A stretch of DNA of 64,000 bases from Collinsella sp. AF02-46-1 (lineage in GTDB: Bacteria > Actinomycetota > Coriobacteriia > Coriobacteriales > Coriobacteriaceae): NCBI RefSeq assembly GCF_003465825.1, contig NZ_QSBV01000005.1:58276-122275 (forward strand), given 5' to 3'. Made by a program: the position numbers and the translations under genes. This document shows, in pieces, positions 59,476 through 64,000 of this stretch. The notes below the pieces were generated by a model. It was not told the DNA's origin. It saw nothing but the letters and a program-made list of their open reading frames with translations, and made no database searches. How positions within the stretch are numbered: the first letter of the stretch is position 1; the number at the start of each line of letters is the position of its first letter.

Positions 59476-59641
59476 GGGTTCCGCCGTTCTACCGAACGGC
59501 GGACCGGCCGACGCTGCGCGGGCCGCATTTGGACAATCTGCCGTTCAATTTCAAGGGCGCGACCAGAAGGTCAGCGCCCTTTCATTTCACGGCACCTTGT
59601 CTCAAATGCGACCCGCTCGCTGACGTTGCCAAAATATCGGC
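59476..59641 (+). repeat. 139-bp intergenic repeat, copy B, with leading hairpin
   Basis: The leading hairpin (TCCGCCGTTC / GAACGGCGGA) differs in sequence from copy A but keeps the pairing. 59503-59641 then matches copy A (56318-56456) at 132 of 139 positions. It starts right after the dehydrogenase stop codon, the same position copy A takes after queA. Confidence 0.85.
59553..59582 (+). terminator. Terminator inside repeat copy B
   Basis: Identical stem-loop to copy A: AAGGGCGC-GACC-AGAA-GGTC-A-GCGCCCTT; ends the dehydrogenase transcript. Confidence 0.8.
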
Positions 59642-59665
59642 GTTGCCGTGGCTGGTAAATAGCTC

Positions 59666-59694
59666 CACTCATCGGGGACGTACTTAAATGAGTG
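59666..59694. repeat. GGGGAC-type short dyad
   Basis: CACTCAT and ATGAGTG (7-bp arms) enclose CGGGGACGTACTTAA, again with the GGGGAC head seen in other elements. Confidence 0.5.
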
Positions 59695-59708
59695 CCCGCA
59701 GAATGAAA

Positions 59709-59764
59709 GTGGATAATCTCCCGTTTTTGGGCTGTGCTTTGGGCAAAAGTGGGAGATTATCCAC
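59709..59764. repeat. Palindromic element with perfect 14-bp arms
   Basis: GTGGATAATCTCCC (59709-59722) and GGGAGATTATCCAC (59751-59764) are perfect reverse complements around a 28-base centre. The 12-mer ATCCACGCTCAT starting in the right arm recurs at 59788-59799. It lies between the dehydrogenase and tgt in a 436-bp gap that otherwise holds repeat copy B and the tgt promoter region. Confidence 0.75.
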
Positions 59765-59911
59765 GCTCATCCGGTAAGCGTCCAAAAATCCACGCTCATT
59801 TGCCGTGTCCCTGCCGTATCCTCCTCGCACCAGTTTCTGTCGAGTCGGTGCTTCTTGCGGGTTGCCCGTATAATGGTTTGCGTATGAGCCGCAACCAAGG
59901 AGTTCCAGTTT

Positions 59912-61051
59912 ATGGATCAAAACCTGTTTAAATTCGACCTGATCGCCGAGGACCCGACGACGCACGCGCGTGCCGGCGTGCTGCACACCCCGCATGGCGA
60001 CATCGAGACGCCGATCTTTATGCCCGTGGGCACCAAGGCAAACGTTAAGGGCATTCCCACCGAGACCGTCAAGCAGCTCGGCGCCCAGATCGTGCTTGCC
60101 AATACTTATCACCTGTCCATGCGTCCCGGCGAGGACACCATCGCCGAGCTGGGCGGACTGCACAAGTTTATGAACTGGCACGGCCCCATCCTCACCGACT
60201 CGGGCGGTTTCCAGGTGTTCAGCCACAACGACGCGGTCAAGCTCACCGACGAGGGCGTGCGCTTTATCGTCAACGACTACGACGGCCGCCACGTGTTCTG
60301 GACACCCGAGGACAACATGGAAATCGCCATGAAACTCGGCTCCGACATCTGCATGCAGCTCGACCAGTGCCCGGGCTATCCCGCCACGCGCGCCTACGTT
60401 GAGCGCGCCGTTGAGCTGTCGAGTATGTGGGCCGAGCGCTGCTACAAGGCGCATACCCGCGATGACCAGGCGCTCTTTGGTATCGTTCAGGGCGGCATGC
60501 ACCTGGATCTGCGCCTGCGTTCGCTGCGCCATCTGGAGGAGTGCGGCGACTTCCCGGGCTATGGTATCGGCGGCTACTCGGTGGGCGAGGATCACGAGAC
60601 CATGTTCGAGACCCTGGCACCGCTCGTGAGCGAGTACATGCCCAAGCATAAGCCGCGCTACCTGATGGGTGTCGGCAACCCCACCACGCTCGTGCGCGGC
60701 GTGGGTGTGGGCATCGACATGTTCGACTGCGTGCTGCCGACGCGCACCGGCCGCATGGGTACGGCATTCTCTAGCGAGGGTCGCCTCAACTTCCGCAACG
60801 CCCGCTTTGCGCACGACGATGGCCCCATCGATCCCACCTGCACCTGCCCGGTGTGCACGGGCGGCTACAGCCGCGCGCTCATCCGCCACATGGTCACGCA
60901 GAAGGAGATGCTCGGCGGCATTTTGCTGTCGATGCACAACATCTACTACTTGCTTAACCTTATGCAGCGTGCTCGCCAGGCCATTATCGAGGGCCGCTAT
61001 GGCGCATTTGTGAGCGATTGGATGAATAGCCCTGCCGCGGTGGATTACTAA
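59912..61051 (+). CDS. tgt: Queuine/preQ1 tRNA-ribosyltransferase
   Basis: 379 residues. Tgt swaps guanine 34 for preQ1 (or queuine) in tRNAs with GUN anticodons. Motifs: ILTDSGGFQVFSHND (catalytic Asp in TDSGGFQ), YLMGVGNPTTLVRGV, the nucleophile region GIDMFDCVLPTRTGRMGTAF and the zinc site CTCPVCTGGYSRALIRH (C-x-C-x2-C...H). Start ATG with AAGGAG upstream. Together with queH and queA upstream it makes three queuosine genes within 7 kb, though two unrelated genes lie between. Confidence 0.95.
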   Translation: MDQNLFKFDLIAEDPTTHARAGVLHTPHGDIETPIFMPVGTKANVKGIPTETVKQLGAQIVLANTYHLSMRPGEDTIAELGGLHKFMNWHGPILTDSGGFQVFSHNDAVKLTDEGVRFIVNDYDGRHVFWTPEDNMEIAMKLGSDICMQLDQCPGYPATRAYVERAVELSSMWAERCYKAHTRDDQALFGIVQGGMHLDLRLRSLRHLEECGDFPGYGIGGYSVGEDHETMFETLAPLVSEYMPKHKPRYLMGVGNPTTLVRGVGVGIDMFDCVLPTRTGRMGTAFSSEGRLNFRNARFAHDDGPIDPTCTCPVCTGGYSRALIRHMVTQKEMLGGILLSMHNIYYLLNLMQRARQAIIEGRYGAFVSDWMNSPAAVDY

Positions 61052-61264
61052 GGGCGAAAGACACGCTTGCAGAGCGTGGGCAACGGCAAAGGCTGAGCGG
61101 CAGCTGCTCGTCACATTCGCTGACGCCGGCTGCGCGACCGCTGACCGATGCCTTGCAAGCGCATGATGCATCGTGGGTACCATACCGACTAGTTGATGTT
61201 CGGGCGGGTGTTTGGCGCATGGCGTCGACCCCGCTCGCTTTTCTTTTTCTCGATAGGAGTACCC
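61052..61264. other. Intergenic region after tgt
   Basis: 213 bp. Short inverted words (CGCTTGCA near 61072 and TGCAAGCG near 61155) could form a long-range loop, but no convincing terminator or gene is present. Confidence 0.35.
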
Positions 61265-62023
61265 ATGATTAAGAATGAGAACGTCGAGGGCGAGCCCGCC
61301 TACGACGAGACGTACCGCCGCGGCCCCGTGGTCATGCGCGGCCCCATGATTCCTAAGGACAATACGTACGCCAACCTGCTGGCGCCCGAGGATTCAACCG
61401 ACTGGTTGCATGTCGATCCGTGGCGTGTGCTGCGCATTCAAGCCGAGTTTGTCGATGGCTTTGGCGCGCTTGCCGAGCTCGGGCCTGCGGTGACCATCTT
61501 CGGTAGCGCCCGCACGCCCAAGACCGATCCGCTCTACAAGGCGGCGCGCATGGTTGGACGAAAGATCGCCCAGCGCGGCGTGGCCGTGATCACCGGCGGC
61601 GGCCCCGGCATCATGGAGGCGGCCAACAGGGGAGCGGCGAGTGCCAACGGCAAATCGGTCGGCTTGGGGATCGAGCTCCCGCACGAGCACGGGCTCAACA
61701 AATACGTGAACCTGGGCATGGACTTCCGCTACTTCTTTGTGCGCAAGACCATGTTCGTCAAATACAGCTCGGGCGCCATCGTGTTTCCCGGAGGTTTTGG
61801 TACGCTCGACGAGATGTTCGAGGTGCTCACGCTGGTGCAGACGCACAAGGTCAAGCGCATGCCGCTTGTGCTGGTAGGCAGTGAGTACTGGCAGGGCCTG
61901 TTCGACTGGCTCAACGGCCCGGTGATGGACGCCGGTATGATCAGCCCGCTCGATCCGGAGCTGGTGCACATTACCGACGACCTCGACGAGGCAGTCGACA
62001 TCGCCCTGAGCGGGCTGAAGTAG
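61265..62023 (+). CDS. LOG-family protein (TIGR00730 type)
   Basis: 252 residues. Signature motifs of the LOG family: VTIFGSARTP, ITGGGPGIMEAANRGA and IVFPGGFGTLDEMFEVLT (PGGxGTxxE). Enzymes of this family hydrolyse nucleoside monophosphates to base and ribose-5-phosphate (cytokinin-activating in plants); in bacteria they are nucleotide-salvage or stress enzymes. Start ATG 61265 behind ATAGGAG; the frame is open to 61193 but without a site. Confidence 0.85.
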   Translation: MIKNENVEGEPAYDETYRRGPVVMRGPMIPKDNTYANLLAPEDSTDWLHVDPWRVLRIQAEFVDGFGALAELGPAVTIFGSARTPKTDPLYKAARMVGRKIAQRGVAVITGGGPGIMEAANRGAASANGKSVGLGIELPHEHGLNKYVNLGMDFRYFFVRKTMFVKYSSGAIVFPGGFGTLDEMFEVLTLVQTHKVKRMPLVLVGSEYWQGLFDWLNGPVMDAGMISPLDPELVHITDDLDEAVDIALSGLK

Positions 62024-62100
62024 GGCGAGCGTGCCTGTTGTTGTAGTAATGAGAACGGCAGACTGATGCTATTTAACATCACTCTGCCATCTAAACTGGG

Positions 62101-62106
62101 TATACT
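62101..62106 (+). promoter_or_regulatory. -10 box of the toxin-antitoxin operon
   Basis: TATACT preceded by GGG, 30 bases before the antitoxin ATG. No good -35 was found, as is common when an autoregulatory operator overlaps. Confidence 0.45.
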
Positions 62107-62136
62107 GATGCAAAAGACGAGGCGAGGAGGTCGCGT

Positions 62137-62436
62137 ATGTCTACTGCAACGGTTAAGCCTACGACGGTTCGCATCGAAGAGGGGCTCAAGGAACAGGCGA
62201 CTGAGTTTTTGGATTCGGTTGGTCTGAGTCTCAATTCGTATCTCAACCTTGCTGTTCGGCAGCTTGTAAATCAGCGGAAGATTCCGTTTGAAATTGTGGG
62301 TCGATCCGAAGTTCCCAACGAGGTGACGAGGCGCGCCATGGTGATCGCCGAGGCCCACGAGCTGGGGATTCTGCCAGACGACAGCCCGGCGTTCGATAAC
62401 GTGAATAATCTGATGTCGTTCCTTGATGAGGACTAG
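62137..62436 (+). CDS. RelB/DinJ-family antitoxin
   Basis: 99 residues. The N-terminal ribbon-helix-helix (TTVRIEEGLKEQATEFLDSV, LSLNSYLNLAVRQLVNQRKI) is the DNA-binding part that represses its own operon. The C-terminal NEVTRRAMVIAEAHELG and an acidic end wrap the toxin. GAGGAGG lies upstream of the ATG. The stop is 2 bases before the toxin ATG. Confidence 0.85.
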   Translation: MSTATVKPTTVRIEEGLKEQATEFLDSVGLSLNSYLNLAVRQLVNQRKIPFEIVGRSEVPNEVTRRAMVIAEAHELGILPDDSPAFDNVNNLMSFLDED

Positions 62437-62438
62437 CG

Positions 62439-62747
62439 ATGTTTGAGATTAAGGTCGAGGCTCAGTTTAAGACGGATTACAAGCGAACGATGCGCATTCA
62501 TCCGCAGCTAAAATCCGAGTTTAAGGCGGCGGTCGCAGAGCTGGCGGCTCACGGCTCGCTTCCTACGGAATATGGCGTCCACGAGCTCTCAAACCCAGGC
62601 GGCAATTACAACGGCCATATCGACTTTCATCTATCCGATGGCATGGTCGATGTGGTCGTTCTCTATCTGCCGCATAAGACTAATCCGGTGATCCGACTGG
62701 TGAGAATGGGCTCGCATGAGGAGTTATTTCAGGGCCCGCAGGGCTGA
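62439..62747 (+). CDS. YafQ-family mRNA interferase toxin
   Basis: 102 residues of the RelE superfamily. YafQ-type catalytic positions are recognisable: His in YGVHELSN, His in IDFHLSD, a following Asp (VDVVVLY), Arg in IRLVRMGS and His in GSHEELF. The N-terminal AQFKTDYKRTMRIHP is the usual substrate-binding helix. It cleaves mRNA on the ribosome when freed from its antitoxin. Its ribosome site is inside the end of the antitoxin gene. Confidence 0.85.
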   Translation: MFEIKVEAQFKTDYKRTMRIHPQLKSEFKAAVAELAAHGSLPTEYGVHELSNPGGNYNGHIDFHLSDGMVDVVVLYLPHKTNPVIRLVRMGSHEELFQGPQG

Positions 62748-62764
62748 TTGCTCGCTTATGTTTC

Positions 62765-62823
62765 GCGGGGGAATAGGGATTGATTCGCGGCCGATTGGCC
62801 AAAAACGGCCCCTATTCCACCGT
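62765..62823. repeat. GGTGGAATA/TTGGCCAAAA palindromic element (copy 2)
   Basis: Arms 62765-62778 and 62810-62823 match at 12 of 14 around a centre with ATTGGCCAAAAAC. It shares GGTGGAATA, the TTGGCCAAAA centre and the CACCG(C/T)AACTG flank with the element at 7846-7910. The right arm supplies the last codons and stop of the leftward helicase gene. Confidence 0.6.
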
Positions 62824-64000
62824 AACTGTTGGAGACGTCCCGTTCGTGGCTGCGACCTCCGGTTCTCCTCTTCGCTGGATTTCGCTTAAAAGCTCGGCTG
62901 CAACTTCGCTGCTTTTGAAACGGATGCTGCAGTCCTCTTTCTTAGGAAAGGCCAGTAATGGAATAGTTCCGTACCAGACAGTTTCCTCGTCAATCACTGA
63001 TGCGCACAGGCGTCCTTCGGCTTTGATGAGATAACTGACGTTCATCTCGGCAAAAATCGCTTTCACGTCATCGCGCGGAGTCGAAGCAATTGAAATCTCA
63101 AGGGCAATCCCACGGGCGGCGGCGCCTGTGAGTACGGCAGTGAGCTTTGCGAGGCATGCAGCGGATGCGTAGGGCGCGGCAATAAAAATGCTTTTCGTTG
63201 CGCGCGCGATGTCATCTGCTAAGGCCTCCACGGCCCTTGCCGGCCTAACGAGGATGTTTTGATCGGCCCGTTTGTTGTCATTTGCTGCAAAGACTTCATA
63301 CCCCAGCTTGGCGTAGGTCTTGAGTCTCTTCTGGTACATGCGCGCGAGCATGGGTATCGACAAATCAACATAGTCGAATATCTCAACCTGCTGCTTGCCC
63401 TCGTGACTTCTATGTAGCCTGCCTGCCTGCTGCGTTATGCTGCCGTCCCAAGATATCGGTGTGGCAATGAGCAGAGTGTCAAGGTAAGACAGGTCGAAAC
63501 CCTCGCCCAGAAGGCCTTCGGTTGCGATGATAATTCGATGCTCATGCTCGAAGCCGGGAAGGCTGTTCAGTATTGCCTTTCTTTCTTTGGCGTCGATTTC
63601 TCCGGTTAAGAGTATAGGTTCGTGTCCGCGGCTTTGAAGCAGCCTACATAGCTCTTCGGCATGTTTTTTCCTTTTGGATAGCACAAGCGGATGTCGACCG
63701 TTTGACGCGGTCTCGAGGGCATCGTCGACAATTGCTTCGTTTCTCGCTGTGTGCGCACACAGGAGATCGAGAACTTGATTAAAGGACGCCCCTGGTTCGT
63801 AGGCGGGTAGTCGAACTCCGGTAAAACGCGGCCTAACAACGCGCTGAATTCCCTGTTGGATTGCTTGCGTTTTTGGATCAATGACATGGCGAAGCGGGCC
63901 GCAGAGCATTGAGAGTGCTCGCGTGAGTCCGTCCGAGCGTTCGGGCGTCGCGGAAAGGCGGTTGATTTCCGATCTCAGCCGAACACATTGAGCAAATAGG
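62812..64000 (-). CDS. TOTE-type conflict-system helicase with PLD-like C-terminus (5' part missing)
   Basis: The frame is open to the right edge, so about 396 C-terminal residues are present. The RecA2 half of a superfamily 2 helicase is clear: HPLVLSKRKKHAEELCRLL, IIIATEGLLGEGFDL, LLIATPISWDGSITQQAGRLHR (motif VI) and KQQVEIFDYVD. After this, SIFIAAPYASAACLAKLTAV and ASVIDEETVWYGTIPLLAF form a phospholipase-D-like nuclease fold whose HKD motif is degenerate: His and Lys are Arg and Cys, while Asp remains. The order (helicase, then PLD-like) and the words around GPLRHVIDPK and FDYVDLSIPMLARMYQKRL recall helicase-primase proteins of TOTE conflict systems. The N-terminal part, perhaps a primase, lies outside. 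Confidence 0.7.
   Translation of the reverse strand, partial: LFAQCVRLRSEINRLSATPERSDGLTRALSMLCGPLRHVIDPKTQAIQQGIQRVVRPRFTGVRLPAYEPGASFNQVLDLLCAHTARNEAIVDDALETASNGRHPLVLSKRKKHAEELCRLLQSRGHEPILLTGEIDAKERKAILNSLPGFEHEHRIIIATEGLLGEGFDLSYLDTLLIATPISWDGSITQQAGRLHRSHEGKQQVEIFDYVDLSIPMLARMYQKRLKTYAKLGYEVFAANDNKRADQNILVRPARAVEALADDIARATKSIFIAAPYASAACLAKLTAVLTGAAARGIALEISIASTPRDDVKAIFAEMNVSYLIKAEGRLCASVIDEETVWYGTIPLLAFPKKEDCSIRFKSSEVAAELLSEIQRRGEPEVAATNGTSPTVTVE

Noticed and set aside
59641..59911. preQ1 riboswitch upstream of tgt
   Set aside because: No preQ1 aptamer pattern could be read; only palindromic repeats are visible.

Overview
The window reads as chromosomal DNA of a high-GC anaerobic gut Coriobacteriia, most like Collinsella. 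The pointers are a desulfoferrodoxin-type superoxide reductase, formate-tetrahydrofolate ligase with FchA and FolD, a class III fructose-bisphosphatase, QueH rather than QueG, a C69 dipeptidase, GtrA and DegV proteins, Ser/Lys/Asp-rich surface proteins and LAxTG-type wall sorting. No rRNA, convincing tRNA, CRISPR array, prophage or complete insertion sequence was seen. The organism call is inference; no search was run.

Layout. 1-0.8 kb: edge of a small membrane protein and a TrpR-like YerC regulator preceded by a possible Trp-containing leader peptide. 1-7.8 kb: an AddB/AddA-like helicase-nuclease pair. 8-15.4 kb: DNA polymerase III alpha (dnaE) and a SWIM/SNF2 helicase. 15.6-18 kb: superoxide reductase and a NAD-synthetase-like protein that has lost both active sites. 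18.1-20.4 kb: ruvCAB with a GAAC-N4-GTTC SOS box on its promoter. 20.6-26.3 kb: fhs, a membrane protein, a cation efflux protein and a zinc-ribbon protein. 26.4-30 kb: a small accessory region with a SHOCT mini-protein, a structured non-coding stretch, an ADP-ribosylglycohydrolase and a DUF1016 nuclease. 30-33.5 kb: a Tat-exported, probably wall-sorted PI-PLC and a lipoprotein. 33.9-39.4 kb: fchA-folD, dipeptidase, and a phasin-like/UbiB pair. 39.4-44.5 kb: a cobalamin riboswitch ahead of two secreted DUF4430 (transcobalamin-like) proteins. 44.6-50.4 kb: two GtrA proteins, fbp, degV, a TIM-barrel protein and a 56-aa membrane protein. 50.4-61 kb: an rRNA m5C methyltransferase, a divergent methionyl-tRNA synthetase, and queH, queA and tgt of queuosine metabolism, with a tail-anchored coiled-coil protein and a 12alpha-HSDH-like dehydrogenase between queA and tgt. 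61.2-64 kb: a LOG-family protein, a RelB/YafQ toxin-antitoxin pair, and the C-terminal part of a TOTE-type helicase running off the right edge.

How the genes fit together. DNA repair is strongly represented (AddAB-like, RuvABC, SNF2, DnaE). One-carbon metabolism is split between Fhs, FchA and a FolD whose cyclohydrolase residues are replaced, so FchA probably does that step. The best candidate for an under-described system is the B12-riboswitch-controlled DUF4430 surface pair, a plausible cobamide capture device. A second theme is the number of palindromic intergenic elements sitting directly behind stop codons: GGGAC-headed dyads, a GGTGGAATA/TTGGCCAAAA family, and a 139-bp repeat present twice at about 95% identity.

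Limits: domain names come from reading motifs and from memory of families. Start codons were chosen by Shine-Dalgarno spacing and differ from the longest open frame in many genes.
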